The notes under the pieces: generated by a model
What the model was told of the DNA's origin: nothing
Database searches by the model: none
The model's input: the letters and a program-made list of their open reading frames with translations, nothing else
NCBI GenBank assembly: GCA_016715425.1
Contig: JADKAC010000005.1
Span: 310,001-374,000, forward strand
DNA from: Bacteroidota bacterium
GTDB lineage: Bacteria; Bacteroidota; Bacteroidia; Chitinophagales; BACL12
Reading direction: 5' to 3'
Length of the DNA stretch: 64,000 nt
Part shown: piece by piece, positions 10,501 through 19,521 of the stretch
Layout of the letters: each line of letters begins with the position of its first letter
Position numbering within the stretch: position 1 is the stretch's first letter
Program-made: the position numbers and the translations under genes

Positions 10501-11877
10501 GGTAGATAACAAAAATGACGATGGTAAAAAACAAAAAATTGTTATTGGCCGTACCGGTGAAATAAAAATTATTGATACAAAAACTGGTCGGGCACTTATC
10601 ACCAATAATGTTCCTTACGGATCTTTAATGCATGTTACAGATGGTAAAATGCTTACCAAAGGTGATATTATCTGCTCTTGGGATCCATTTAATGCAGTTA
10701 TTATTTCTGAGTTTGGTGGGTTTGTAGATTATGAAAGTATAATTGAAGGCATCACTTTCCGTGAAGAAAGCGATGAGCAAACCGGACACCGTGAAAAGGT
10801 AATTGTAGAAACTCGTGATCGTACAAAAATTCCAACCATCATTATTAAGGATAAAAAAGGTAATGAAATAAAGAATTACAACTTACCGGTAGGCTCACAC
10901 ATTATGGCTGATTTAGGTGAGGAAGTAGATCCTGGACAAGCTATTGCAAAAATTCCACGTGCTCTTGGAAAGGTGCGGGATATTACCGGAGGTTTACCCC
11001 GGGTAACGGAATTGTTTGAAGCTCGTAATCCAAGTAATCCTGCTGTGGTTGCCGAGATTGACGGAGTTGCTTCTTTCGGAAAAATTAAGCGTGGTAACCG
11101 TGAGATTATCATTGAATCGAAAGATGGAGAAATAAGAAAATATCTGGTGCCATTATCCAAACAAATATTGGTGCAGGAAAATGACTATGTATATGCGGGT
11201 ATGCCATTATCTGATGGTGCAATCACTCCGGGTGATATACTTGCTATTAAAGGTCCTTTTGCCGTACAAGAATATATTGTGAATGAAATTCAGGAAGTAT
11301 ATCGTTTGCAAGGTGTAAAGATTAATGATAAACATATTGAAGTTATCGTTAGGCAGATGATGCGAAAAATGACCATTACTGATCCGGGTGATACTCGTTT
11401 CCTTGAAGGTCAGTTGGTAGATAAAATTGAGTTCCTTGAAGAAAATGATAGAATGTATGATAAAAAAGTGGTGGAAGAAAATGGAGATTCTACGAAGTTT
11501 AAACAGGGAGCTATCATTACTATCCGTCAATTGCGTGAAGAAAACAGTTCGCTGAAACGTGCAGATAAAAAAATATTGAATGCCGTGATGCAAATTCAGC
11601 CACTGCCACTCCTACATTGCAAGGTATTACTCGTAGTTCATTGGGTACTTCCAGTTGGATTTCAGCTGCATCATTCCAGGAAACTACTAAGGTGTTAAGC
11701 CATGCAGCTATTTCAGCTCGTGTAGATAATTTGTTGGGACTAAAAGAAAATGTAATTGTAGGTCATCAAATTCCTGCAGGAACAGGTCAGCGCCATTTCC
11801 GCAACTTGATTGTTGGAAGTAGAGAAGATCTGGAGCGTATGGAAAATGCAAGAAATAAAAAAGTAGAAGTAGAATAA
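7559..11877 (+). CDS. rpoC: DNA-directed RNA polymerase subunit beta' (one-base frameshift near the 3' end)
   Basis: RpoC carries the catalytic magnesium loop NADFDGDQMAVH and two zinc sites: N-terminal CYCGKYKRIRYKGIVCDRCG, and a later cluster in CESKRGVCVKCYG. The reading frame opened at 7559 runs into non-homologous sequence after about 11566 and stops at 11698. The true C-terminus (LQGITRSSLGTSSWISAASF, then HQIPAGTGQRH) continues in another frame to 11877. Adding one A to the seven-A run at 11567-11573 restores ADKKNIECRDANSATATPTL, which fits the family. The gene is essential, so sequence error is far more likely than a real mutation. Intact length would be about 1439 residues. Confidence 0.95.
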
Positions 11878-11905
11878 TTTAATTCTATTCTATAATAAAA
11901 TATTA

Positions 11906-11939
11906 AACCGGGATGTGGAATGCATTCCGGTTTTTTTTT
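11906..11939 (+). terminator. Intrinsic terminator of the rpoBC operon
   Basis: An 8-bp stem pairs AACCGGGA (11906-11913) with TTCCGGTT (11925-11932), with one G-T wobble, and runs directly into a run of nine T. It lies 28 bp after the rpoC stop, ahead of a separate promoter for the next gene. Confidence 0.85.
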
Positions 11940-12020
11940 ATTTACTTGAATGCTGATTTATTCTTACAATAGATTTTCAGTTAAAAATTGTAATTAAAAA
12001 TATTATTCAAGTCAATTATA

Positions 12021-12028
12021 TAATTTTG
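12021..12028 (+). promoter_or_regulatory. Bacteroidota -7 box TAATTTTG before the DUF3467 gene
   Basis: The sequence is an exact match to TAnnTTTG. A transcript starting about seven bases downstream would begin near 12035, with a short leader to the ATG at 12047. A possible TTG start at 12026 falls inside this box and is therefore unlikely. No clear -33 TTG element is seen at the expected distance. Confidence 0.55.
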
Positions 12029-12046
12029 AAAATAAAACATTTAGAT

Positions 12047-12364
12047 ATGGCGGAAAATAAAGAAAAACCGGGTAATCAATTAAATATTGAATTAACTGAA
12101 GAAATAGCAGAAGGTACGTATTCTAATCTTGCAATTATTACACATTCGAATGCAGAATTTATTGTGGATTTTATACGGGTAATGCCTGGCATCCCAAAAG
12201 CAAAAGTGAAGAGCAGAATATTGATGACACCGCAACATGCAAAAAGATTATTAAGAGCATTGTCAGATAATATTTCAAAATTTGAATCTACACATGGTGA
12301 AATAACCGATTCAGATTATATACAAGGCTTGCCAATGAATTTTGGGCCGACTGCAAAAGCATAA
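12047..12364 (+). CDS. DUF3467 family protein
   Basis: A 105-residue soluble protein of the DUF3467 family, found widely in Bacteroidota directly downstream of rpoC. The family pattern is visible: GTYSNLAIITHSNAEFIVDF, then FIRVMPGIPKAKVKSRILMT and PQHAKRLLRALSDNI. No biochemical function is known to me. The conserved position after rpoC suggests a housekeeping role connected with transcription, but that is inference. The ATG at 12047 is chosen over the in-frame TTG at 12026, which overlaps the promoter box. Confidence 0.9.
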   Translation: MAENKEKPGNQLNIELTEEIAEGTYSNLAIITHSNAEFIVDFIRVMPGIPKAKVKSRILMTPQHAKRLLRALSDNISKFESTHGEITDSDYIQGLPMNFGPTAKA

Positions 12365-12374
12365 CTTTTTTTGC

Positions 12375-13097
12375 TTGCGAAATTTTGATGTTATAATACC
12401 CGTGTATAATAGTGCAGCAATTTTGCCTGTACTCATAGAAAAAATATCGGATAGCTTTTCAAACATTTCAAATCAATATAAAATTATTTTGGTGGATGAT
12501 GGCAGCAAGGATAATTCATGGAGTGAAATAAAGAATCTAAAAAATAAATACAATTTTATTTTAGGAATTAAACTCGATAAAAATTATGGTCAGCATCAAG
12601 CTATAAGAGCAGGTCTTGAACATGCAAATGCAGAATGGAATTTTGTAATGGATTGTGATCTTCAGGATAATCCAAAATATTTAATTGACTTATATAATAA
12701 AGCAATTGCCGATAAGGTGGAAGTAGTTCTTGCCGACAGGCAGGCGAAAGCAGGACGACTTTATTATAAAGTAAGTTCATGGTTAATCAATGCAAAACTC
12801 TCAGTTCTGCTAAAGAAAAAAATAAATTATCGCACAGCGAATTTTGGGATTTACAGCAATGCAATTATTTTAAAAATTTGCACCTTATCCTACAAACATT
12901 TTTATCTACCTGTTGCAGTCCGCAAATGCACAGAATCAATTTCTGAATTGAAGGTGATTCACAACGATAGATTTGCGGGCAAGAGTAATTATAATTTTTT
13001 CAGGCTAATTACATTAGCAATGCATGCCATTTTATTTGTATTTCAAAAAGGAGATAAAGGCAAACCATTATTTCATATTTCAGAAGTGGTAGAATGA
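12375..13097 (+). CDS. Family 2 glycosyltransferase (DPM1/GtrB-like, soluble form)
   Basis: The 240-residue product has a GT-A fold signature: FDVIIPVYNSAAILPVLIEK, LVDDGSKDNSW, DKNYGQHQAIRAGLEHAN and the DxD-type site DCDLQD. It resembles polyprenyl-phosphate sugar synthases, but it lacks the two C-terminal membrane helices of GtrB and has only one weakly hydrophobic segment (LITLAMHAILFVF). Donor and acceptor cannot be read from sequence. The start is uncertain: TTG at 12375 gives the cleanest N-terminus, and a TTG at 12342 would overlap the previous gene. Its stop overlaps the ATG of the aminotransferase gene (ATGA), implying coupled translation and a shared glycan pathway. Confidence 0.85.
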   Translation: MRNFDVIIPVYNSAAILPVLIEKISDSFSNISNQYKIILVDDGSKDNSWSEIKNLKNKYNFILGIKLDKNYGQHQAIRAGLEHANAEWNFVMDCDLQDNPKYLIDLYNKAIADKVEVVLADRQAKAGRLYYKVSSWLINAKLSVLLKKKINYRTANFGIYSNAIILKICTLSYKHFYLPVAVRKCTESISELKVIHNDRFAGKSNYNFFRLITLAMHAILFVFQKGDKGKPLFHISEVVE

Positions 13098-14217
13098 TAC
13101 CATTTAATAAACCCACATTTTTAGGTACTGAACCGCAATTCATGTTGGATGCAATTCATCGTGGGCAATTATCCGGCAATGGATATTATACTAAATTATG
13201 TCAGGAGTTTTTTGAAAAGCGATATGGTTTTCTGAAAACATTACTGACTACTTCCTGCACAGCAGCTCTTGAAATGTGTGCAATGTTATGCGATATACAT
13301 GCGGGTGATGAAGTGATAATGCCATCTTATACATTTCCTTCTATGGCAAATGCATTTGCGCTGCGTGGTGCTAAAATTATTTTTGTTGATTGCAATACGA
13401 ATATTCCCAACATAGATTCAAATCTGATTGAAGATGCAATTACTCCAAGAACAAGAGCAGTAGTAATTGTTCACTATGGCGGATATGCATGTGATTTGGA
13501 AAATATTTTGCGTATAACGAATAAACATAATCTGTTTTTAATTGAAGATTGTGCGCATTCCATTGATTCTTTTTAAAGGGTAAACCTCTTGGAAGCTTTG
13601 GACATTTCGCCGCATTTTCATTTCACGAAACAAAAAATATTACTTGTGGTGAAGGTGGAATGTTAGTTATTAATGATACGAATTTTATAAATAAAGCAGA
13701 AATAATTTGGGAGAAAGGTACAAGTCGTGTTGCTTTTAAAAGAGGTGATATAGATAAATATAATTGGGTGGGATTAGGCTCTTCGTATGTACTGTCAGAA
13801 TTGAACGCTGCTTATTTATATGCGCAATTATTGAGTCTGGATGAAATTCAAAACAACAGAATACAAAGTTGGAATCTATACTTTGAGTTGTTACAAATGC
13901 CCGAATTTCAAAACCACATCCTACTTCCAAAATTTGATGATGGAATTACAATAAATGGTAATCAATTTCATCTTTTAATTTCTGATGAAAAACATTTACA
14001 AAAACTAATTGCTTATTTATTGCAATCAAAAATTTTAGCTCTTACACATTACGAACCCTTACACAGCTCACCTTTCGGTAAAATTGAAACTGTTTCCGGT
14101 GATTTATTTCATACAGATTATATTTCAAAACATCTGATTAGACTTCCATTATACTATAACATTAGCGCAGTCACAATACGTGAAATATGCAAAATGATTA
14201 GTGGCTATTTTAAATAG
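13094..14217 (+). CDS. DegT/DnrJ/EryC1 sugar aminotransferase, WecE-like (one frameshift)
   Basis: This PLP enzyme family transaminates nucleotide keto-sugars; the best match in memory is dTDP-4-amino-4,6-dideoxygalactose transaminase (WecE/RffA). The N-terminal part has the family start (PFNKPTFLGTEPQFMLDAI), GDEVIMPSYTFPSMANAFAL and LIEDCAHSID. The frame then stops at 13576. The next frame continues with KGKPLGSFGHFAAFSFHETK, which contains the PLP lysine in HETKN, and runs to 14217. One extra T in the 13570-13574 T run would join them as SFLKGKPLG. Joined length is about 374 residues, normal for WecE. It is coupled to the preceding glycosyltransferase, suggesting synthesis of an amino-deoxy sugar for a surface glycan. 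Confidence 0.85.
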
Positions 14218-14285
14218 TTTTGGCTCTTGAATTAAGTAAATGATTCACGAAACAAAATCTAATTAATACCCTCAATTCTAATGTT

Positions 14286-15140
14286 ATGAAAAAACACTTA
14301 CTCTTTACATTGTGCTTAATACTAATTGTTTCAAGTGCATTTTCGCAACGCATGCGACTAAACAGCGAAATCGGATTTACTTCAGGAATATCTTATTTCT
14401 TAGGAGATCTTGGCGGTGGTTCAGGTGATGGTCAGGCATTTTTACACGATGTGGATATGCAATCCATTGCACCTGCTATTTCTTTTATTTATAGAGAAGA
14501 GATAGTTCCTAATTTCGGCTTCAGAACTAATCTTACCTATACAATTCTTAGAGGTAATGATGCAAATTCAGAAAATGAATCAAGGAATGAACGCAACCTC
14601 AGTTTTAAATCTAATGTATGGGAAGCCACTGCAATGTTCGAATACAGTCCTTTTAGATTTAGTGGCAGAGACCGTAAATATTTTACACCTTATGTGTTTG
14701 TTGGTGGTGGTTTATTTTATTTTAATCCAAAAGCGCAATACAATGATTATTGGATTGCATTACAACCGCTGGGAACAGAAGGACAAGGATTACCTCAATA
14801 TCCTGAACGTCAGAAATATAATCGAGTGCAAGCTGTGTTGCCATTTGGTGGTGGTGTAAGATTTTTATCTGATTTTGGTTGGGTATTCGGTGCTGAACTT
14901 ACCTGGCGATTAACAAGTACAGATTATCTGGATGATGTGAGTACTTCTTATCCTAACACAGATTATTTTTTCCAGAATTATGATCTTGCAACTGCAACAC
15001 TTGCAGCGAATTTATCGGATAGAATGGATCGTGATGTAACACCGGAATATGGTCAGAGAGGAAGTGCTGATCATAATGATACATATTTTATGGGCATGTT
15101 AACTGCAACTTATCATATTATTAAAAGCAGACACAGATAA
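14286..15140 (+). CDS. Outer-membrane beta-barrel protein (DUF6089-like), copy 1
   Basis: A 284-residue exported protein with a signal peptide (MKKHLLFTLCLILIVSSAFSQ) and alternating strands typical of small outer-membrane barrels. The opening resembles the DUF6089 pattern (EIGFTSGISYFLGDLGGGSG), with later NPKAQYNDYW and LQPLGTEGQGLPQYPE. The final strand ends in alternating aromatic/hydrophobic residues (MGMLTATYHI). The next gene is a clear paralogue in tandem. Function is unknown; a structural or porin-like outer-membrane role is inference. Confidence 0.8.
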   Translation: MKKHLLFTLCLILIVSSAFSQRMRLNSEIGFTSGISYFLGDLGGGSGDGQAFLHDVDMQSIAPAISFIYREEIVPNFGFRTNLTYTILRGNDANSENESRNERNLSFKSNVWEATAMFEYSPFRFSGRDRKYFTPYVFVGGGLFYFNPKAQYNDYWIALQPLGTEGQGLPQYPERQKYNRVQAVLPFGGGVRFLSDFGWVFGAELTWRLTSTDYLDDVSTSYPNTDYFFQNYDLATATLAANLSDRMDRDVTPEYGQRGSADHNDTYFMGMLTATYHIIKSRHR

Positions 15141-15224
15141 TTATTCTGACCCGATAATTATTTGCAAACAGTTGATATAGAATATTTAAAATTAGGATTG
15201 CAATCCAAAAGTCCATTTTGAATT

Positions 15225-15269
15225 AATCGGATTTCGCATAAAAATTACATTGTGAAATCCGATTTTTTT
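15225..15269 (+). terminator. Intrinsic terminator between the two barrel genes
   Basis: A perfect 11-bp stem pairs AATCGGATTTC (15225-15235) with GAAATCCGATT (15254-15264), leading into a T run. The paralogous barrel genes are therefore likely to be separate transcription units. Confidence 0.85.
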
Positions 15270-15336
15270 GAATCAAATGCAACCATGTATTTTTAGATTC
15301 TAATCTTTGCAAAAAACAAACGCTAAACCTGAACCC

Positions 15337-16245
15337 ATGATTTCTAAAAAATGTCTATCAGTAATACTACTCTGTATAGGCATTTCTAATTTTATTTATG
15401 GACAATTAGATGAAAGAGATCGTGAATACGGTTTGAATTTAGGCTTCTCTTCTTTCCTCGGTGATCTTGGTGGTTCTAATGATATTGGTCGTGCTTTTTG
15501 GTGGGATATTGATCCTCAGGTTACAAGACCGGCAATCGGTTTTGTTTTCAGACAAGAAATATTTCCCCGCATTGCAGTTCGCTATAATATTATTTATTCT
15601 GAATTAAGAGGTGATGATGCATTGACAAATAATGAATGGAGAAATAATAGAAATTTAAGTTTTAAATCGCCGATTGTTGAAGGATCTGTAATGATTGAAG
15701 TTGGTCTCAACAGATTTTCAGGACCTTTTAAAAAGAAAGTAACTCCTTATATCTATGGAGGTATTGGTGGGTTCTGGTTTAATCCGCAGGCAAAATATGA
15801 AGGGCAATGGGTGGAACTGCAACCTTTGGGCACTGAAGGGCAGGGCTTAGCTGCATATCCGGATAAAGAAAAATATTCTAAAATTCAGGCTTGTTTTCCT
15901 CTTGGCGGTGGCCTTAGATATCTCGCAAGCAATAGTTTGGTATTTGGGTTTGAAATGGCTTGCCGTTTTACCACCACTGATTATATAGATGATGTTAGTG
16001 GCTTTTATGCTAACCCCGATTATTTCTTCGAATATTTAGATCCGCAAACTGCCTCATTAGCCGCTGCTTTATCCGATAGATCGGATGGTTCTGTTCCCGG
16101 TTGGACATCACCTGAAAATGGAAGGGGTAATCCGAATAATAATGACACTTATATTTTTGGAGGATTATTTACACTCACTTATCATTTCACTACCACAAAA
16201 AAACACAAGAGTAATTTGAAATGTTATTTTAATGAGAAGAATTAA
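15337..16245 (+). CDS. Outer-membrane beta-barrel protein (DUF6089-like), copy 2
   Basis: A 302-residue paralogue of the preceding barrel. Shared blocks include LGFSSFLGDLGGSND, NNRNLSFKSP, NPQAKYEGQWVELQPLGTEG and the TDYIDDVSG..PDYFFEY region near the C-terminus. The signal peptide is MISKKCLSVILLCIGISNFIYG. The ATG at 15337 is chosen; a TTG at 15307 would add ten polar residues before the signal peptide. Its TAA stop (16243-16245) directly abuts the convergent stop of aroE with no base between. Confidence 0.8.
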   Translation: MISKKCLSVILLCIGISNFIYGQLDERDREYGLNLGFSSFLGDLGGSNDIGRAFWWDIDPQVTRPAIGFVFRQEIFPRIAVRYNIIYSELRGDDALTNNEWRNNRNLSFKSPIVEGSVMIEVGLNRFSGPFKKKVTPYIYGGIGGFWFNPQAKYEGQWVELQPLGTEGQGLAAYPDKEKYSKIQACFPLGGGLRYLASNSLVFGFEMACRFTTTDYIDDVSGFYANPDYFFEYLDPQTASLAAALSDRSDGSVPGWTSPENGRGNPNNNDTYIFGGLFTLTYHFTTTKKHKSNLKCYFNEKN

Positions 16246-16974
16246 TTAAGCATTCCAGATTCTCCAACTTTCTTCTGCTTGCAATTTTAGCATCTCCATC
16301 CCATTCATAATTTGTGCACCATAACTTGATGCTGTCTCCATAAATTTTGTAGTAGTTGGATTATAAATTAAATCATAAGCCAATTGATTTTCATGCATTG
16401 CTGAATAAGGGATATCCGGTTTTGCATTTATTTCCGGATACATTCCCAATGGTGTTGTATTAATAATTATTCCTGCACTTGCAATTATTTCTTCGGTAAG
16501 ATCTGCATAACTCAATTGATTTTTTTCAGGTTTTCTTGAAACAAGAATTGTTTTAAAATCCATTTGCGATAATCCGTATTGAATTGCTTTTGATGCTCCA
16601 CCATTTCCAAGTACAATTGCAATTTTATTTATGGCAGAAATATTTTTTAATGATTCTGTAAAACCAAAATGATCGGTGTTGTATCCGGTTTTAATTCCAC
16701 CTTTGATTTTAATACAATTTACTGCGCCAATTTTTTTAGCAGCTTCATCCAAATCATCTAAATAAGGAATGATACTTTCTTTATAAGGTATGGTAACATT
16801 TAATCCTTCCAGATCATCATAAGAATGAAAAAGCAATTTCACATGTTCTATTTCATTCAATGGATATAACTCATAACTGCAATCAGTAATTTCTAATTCT
16901 TTAAATTTATTACTGAAATAATTTGCAGAAAAAGAATGTGATAACGGGAAACCTATTAATCCAAATAGTCGCAT
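16246..16974 (-). CDS. aroE: Shikimate dehydrogenase (NADP+)
   Basis: AroE reduces 3-dehydroshikimate to shikimate in aromatic amino acid synthesis. The 242-residue product has the substrate-binding SHSFSANYF, the catalytic lysine in NVTIPYKES, the catalytic aspartate in NTDHFG, the dinucleotide loop VLGNGGASKAI and the C-terminal GMEMLKLQAEESWRIW. It is slightly shorter than the E. coli enzyme, which is common in Bacteroidota. It is the last gene of a minus-strand operon after ComA-like and DUF368 genes, 16 bp behind DUF368. Confidence 0.95.
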   Translation of the reverse strand: MRLFGLIGFPLSHSFSANYFSNKFKELEITDCSYELYPLNEIEHVKLLFHSYDDLEGLNVTIPYKESIIPYLDDLDEAAKKIGAVNCIKIKGGIKTGYNTDHFGFTESLKNISAINKIAIVLGNGGASKAIQYGLSQMDFKTILVSRKPEKNQLSYADLTEEIIASAGIIINTTPLGMYPEINAKPDIPYSAMHENQLAYDLIYNPTTTKFMETASSYGAQIMNGMEMLKLQAEESWRIWNA

Positions 16975-16990
16975 GAAATATATTTTTGTT

Positions 16991-17929
16991 TCAGACTAAT
17001 TTCTTTTTTCTTCCGGCAAGATATTCAATGGTGTAAATAGAAATTAATCCAAACAATATGAGCAGAATACATTGTACTAAAAAATCCGGTTTGCCTGTAA
17101 GTTCTGTATAAGCATTTGGTAATACATTCACTTCTTTTATCACCACTTCTTTATCGTGCACAATCTTAGTTTCTAAAATTTTTTTCCATGGCCATACTTT
17201 ATTCAATGAGCCAATCATAAAGCCTGTAAGTATTGCTATAGTGAGGTTATGATACTTGCGCAGCATCCATGATAGCAAATGTGAAAAGCTAACAATACCA
17301 ATAGCTGCACCAGCCATAAAGGTGAGTATTACAGAAATTTTTAATGATGTAAGTGAATTTAAAATAAACTCATACATACCCATTAGCAGCATAATAAAAC
17401 TACCTGAAATACCGGGTAATATCATTGCACAAATTGCAATAGCTCCTGTTATAAAAACAAACCATAATTCTGTTGGGCCTTGTGCTGGTGATGCTATTGT
17501 AATATAAAATGCGAATGCAGCTCCGGCGATTAATCCAACTATTAATTGCAAATTCCATTTCTTAATTGTGGAGCCAACATAAATTGCAGATGCTATTACT
17601 AATCCGAAAAAGAACGACCAAAGTAATGTAGGATAGTTGGTTAATAAATACAGAATTAATTTTGAAAGTGAAACAATACTAATTCCGATTCCTAATAATA
17701 GAAATAATAAAAACCAACCATTTATTTTTTCCCAAAAAGCAGGAATGCCTTTGCTAAATAAAATTTTAAATGCATTTAAATCAATCGCTTTTATAGAGTT
17801 AATCAGCTCTTCATAAATGCCGGAAATAAATGCAATCGTTCCACCGGATACACCGGGCACAACATCTGCTGCACCCATCGCCATACCTTTAAAAATTAAA
17901 AGGTAGTACTTCTTAATTATCGCAATCAT
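16991..17929 (-). CDS. DUF368 membrane protein, PopT-type undecaprenyl phosphate translocase
   Basis: The 312-residue protein has about eight hydrophobic spans and the DUF368 signature near the N-terminus (GMAMGAADVVPGVSGGTIAF), repeated in inverted-topology style later (AICAMILPGISGSFIMLLMG). DUF368 members (PopT) have been reported to return undecaprenyl phosphate, the lipid carrier for wall and surface glycans, across the membrane. The start at 17929 (MIAIIKKYYLLIFKG) is chosen; upstream in-frame codons overlap the ComA-like gene and encode no family sequence. It sits 5 bp after that gene and upstream of aroE in one operon. Confidence 0.88.
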   Translation of the reverse strand: MIAIIKKYYLLIFKGMAMGAADVVPGVSGGTIAFISGIYEELINSIKAIDLNAFKILFSKGIPAFWEKINGWFLLFLLLGIGISIVSLSKLILYLLTNYPTLLWSFFFGLVIASAIYVGSTIKKWNLQLIVGLIAGAAFAFYITIASPAQGPTELWFVFITGAIAICAMILPGISGSFIMLLMGMYEFILNSLTSLKISVILTFMAGAAIGIVSFSHLLSWMLRKYHNLTIAILTGFMIGSLNKVWPWKKILETKIVHDKEVVIKEVNVLPNAYTELTGKPDFLVQCILLILFGLISIYTIEYLAGRKKKLV

Positions 17930-17934
17930 TGAAT

Positions 17935-18696
17935 TTATTTTTTCAGGAAATGATGAAACGTATCTCCCCGTAATCCCATGCGCAAAGTTTCGAGTGCGAT
18001 TATTTCGTTGGGTGCAATATTGCCGAGATTTACATTGGTACCCAACAATTTTATAAACCAAACTTGTTGTGATTTAATAGGTGCTTCCCAGATTATTTTT
18101 TCCTGCGGCACTTTAGTAAGTATCTCATCAATTAAATCGCCACGCACTTCTCCCTTCTCACGATATATTCCAACAGTACCACTTTCTCTTGCTTCTGCAA
18201 TTACTTTAAAACTTCCTGCTTCAATTTCTTTTTTCATCAGGTCAATCCAAACATAAGGAGCTAACACTTTCTTCTCATCCTTTGAACCTACTTCAGATAA
18301 TACATTATACTTCTCAGAAAGCTTACGGATATATTCGCATTTTTTATCGTGCTCCAAATCAATAGAGCCATCACTAACTTCTACAAATTCTAATTTGTAT
18401 TTATCCATCAGTCGCATATAATCTTCAAATTGATTGCGAATAATAAATGCTTCGAACATAGTACCTCCCAAATACACCGGCATATTTGCATTTTTATACA
18501 CTGCAAGTTTTGCTTCCAGATTTGGTGTAACGAATGCAGTACCGAACCCGAGTTTTATCATATCAATATAAGGCTCACCCACACTCATTAAATCTTCGGC
18601 TTCCCGAACACTTAAACCTTTATCCATCACCATTGTAATGCCTTGTGTTCTTGGCTTTTTATTGCGTTGGGGTAAATTGCTCATTTCAAAATTCAT
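17935..18696 (-). CDS. ComA/HSA32-like phosphosulfolactate synthase family protein
   Basis: Archaeal and some bacterial ComA enzymes add sulfite to phosphoenolpyruvate to make phosphosulfolactate, the first step to coenzyme M. This 253-residue product follows the family along its length: KPRTQGITMVMDKGLSVREA, YIDMIKLGFGTAFV, VYLGGTMFEAFI, FVEVSDGSIDL, VIAEARESGTVGI and IIWEAPIKSQQVWFIKLLG. No other coenzyme M genes are nearby. A role in making a sulfonate or in an HSA32-like stress function is possible; I cannot choose. The -7 box at 18717-18724 rules out the 18744 start, leaving ATG at 18696 or 18684. First gene of the operon with DUF368 and aroE. Confidence 0.85.
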   Translation of the reverse strand: MNFEMSNLPQRNKKPRTQGITMVMDKGLSVREAEDLMSVGEPYIDMIKLGFGTAFVTPNLEAKLAVYKNANMPVYLGGTMFEAFIIRNQFEDYMRLMDKYKLEFVEVSDGSIDLEHDKKCEYIRKLSEKYNVLSEVGSKDEKKVLAPYVWIDLMKKEIEAGSFKVIAEARESGTVGIYREKGEVRGDLIDEILTKVPQEKIIWEAPIKSQQVWFIKLLGTNVNLGNIAPNEIIALETLRMGLRGDTFHHFLKK

Positions 18697-18716
18697 AACA
18701 ATATTTTTTATTGGCG

Positions 18717-18724
18717 CAAAAGTA
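18717..18724 (-). promoter_or_regulatory. -7 box TACTTTTG for the ComA-DUF368-aroE operon
   Basis: Read on the minus strand the box is an exact TAnnTTTG match. The predicted transcript start is near 18710, giving a 14-base leader to the ATG at 18696. This decides against a start at 18744, which lies upstream of the box. Confidence 0.55.
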
Positions 18725-18816
18725 GGAAACATACGCAACTCCACTTATACCATTACTGCACTATTTGGAAATATATATCATCAAACAATGCATTTTAGAA
18801 TGATATATTTACAATT

Positions 18817-19413
18817 ATGTTAGATGCACATTTTTGGAACCAACGCTATTTAGATGAAAATACAGGTTGGGATTTGGGTCAGGTATCACCGCCAATAAAA
18901 TCATTTATTGACCATTTAGAAAACAAAGCAATAAAAATTCTGATACCCGGCTGTGGTAATGCACACGAAGCCGAATATTTATTGCAAAAAGGTTTTACCA
19001 ATATCACACTCGTAGATATTTCGGAAGTAGCTGTAAACAGATTGCAGAAAAAATTTGCTGGAAATAATTGTATTAAAATTTTAAATGAAGATTTCTTTGC
19101 ACATGAAGGCACTTACAATTTAATTTTTGAACAAACATTTTTTTGTGCATTGCATCCTTCACAAAGAGAAAACTATGTAAAAAAAATGTACAACTTATTA
19201 GCAGCATCCGGCAAATTAGTTGGCTTATTATTTAATGTAGAATTTGATAAAGACGGACCACCATTCGGTGGAACAGAAGAAGAATACAGACCGATTTTTA
19301 AACCCTGGTTTCGCTTTAAAATATTTGCACCATGTTATAATTCCATAGGTCCGAGAATGGGCACTGAATTATTTATGTATTTGGAGAAGAGAGGACTTTC
19401 AAAAAGTTCTTGA
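18817..19413 (+). CDS. TPMT-family SAM-dependent methyltransferase
   Basis: A 198-residue soluble protein matching the thiopurine S-methyltransferase/thiol methyltransferase family. The N-terminal FWNQRYLDENTGWDLGQVSP, the SAM loop ILIPGCGNAHEAEYLLQKGF, and EQTFFCALHPSQRENYV are characteristic. Members methylate thiols, halides or selenium/tellurium compounds; the substrate here cannot be read. It is divergent from the ComA-like gene with 120 bp between starts. Confidence 0.88.
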   Translation: MLDAHFWNQRYLDENTGWDLGQVSPPIKSFIDHLENKAIKILIPGCGNAHEAEYLLQKGFTNITLVDISEVAVNRLQKKFAGNNCIKILNEDFFAHEGTYNLIFEQTFFCALHPSQRENYVKKMYNLLAASGKLVGLLFNVEFDKDGPPFGGTEEEYRPIFKPWFRFKIFAPCYNSIGPRMGTELFMYLEKRGLSKSS

Positions 19414-19521
19414 TTTTATTTAGTGGAAAGAAGTGCGTAGTCTTTCAGAATAAAAAAGTGGTTTTTTGTATTTTTAGGAGTTACCAATTAATTAATGAAC
19501 CCATATCTTTAAATAATAAAT

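Noticed and set aside
12730..12760. GACAGGCAGGCG inside the GT2 gene as a repeat-family insertion
   Set aside because: The frame and glycosyltransferase motifs run through it and only a short core resembles the intergenic hairpin.
13094..14217. Two separate genes at the sugar aminotransferase locus
   Set aside because: The two frames cover adjacent, non-overlapping parts of one WecE-like enzyme, and the PLP lysine lies at the junction.
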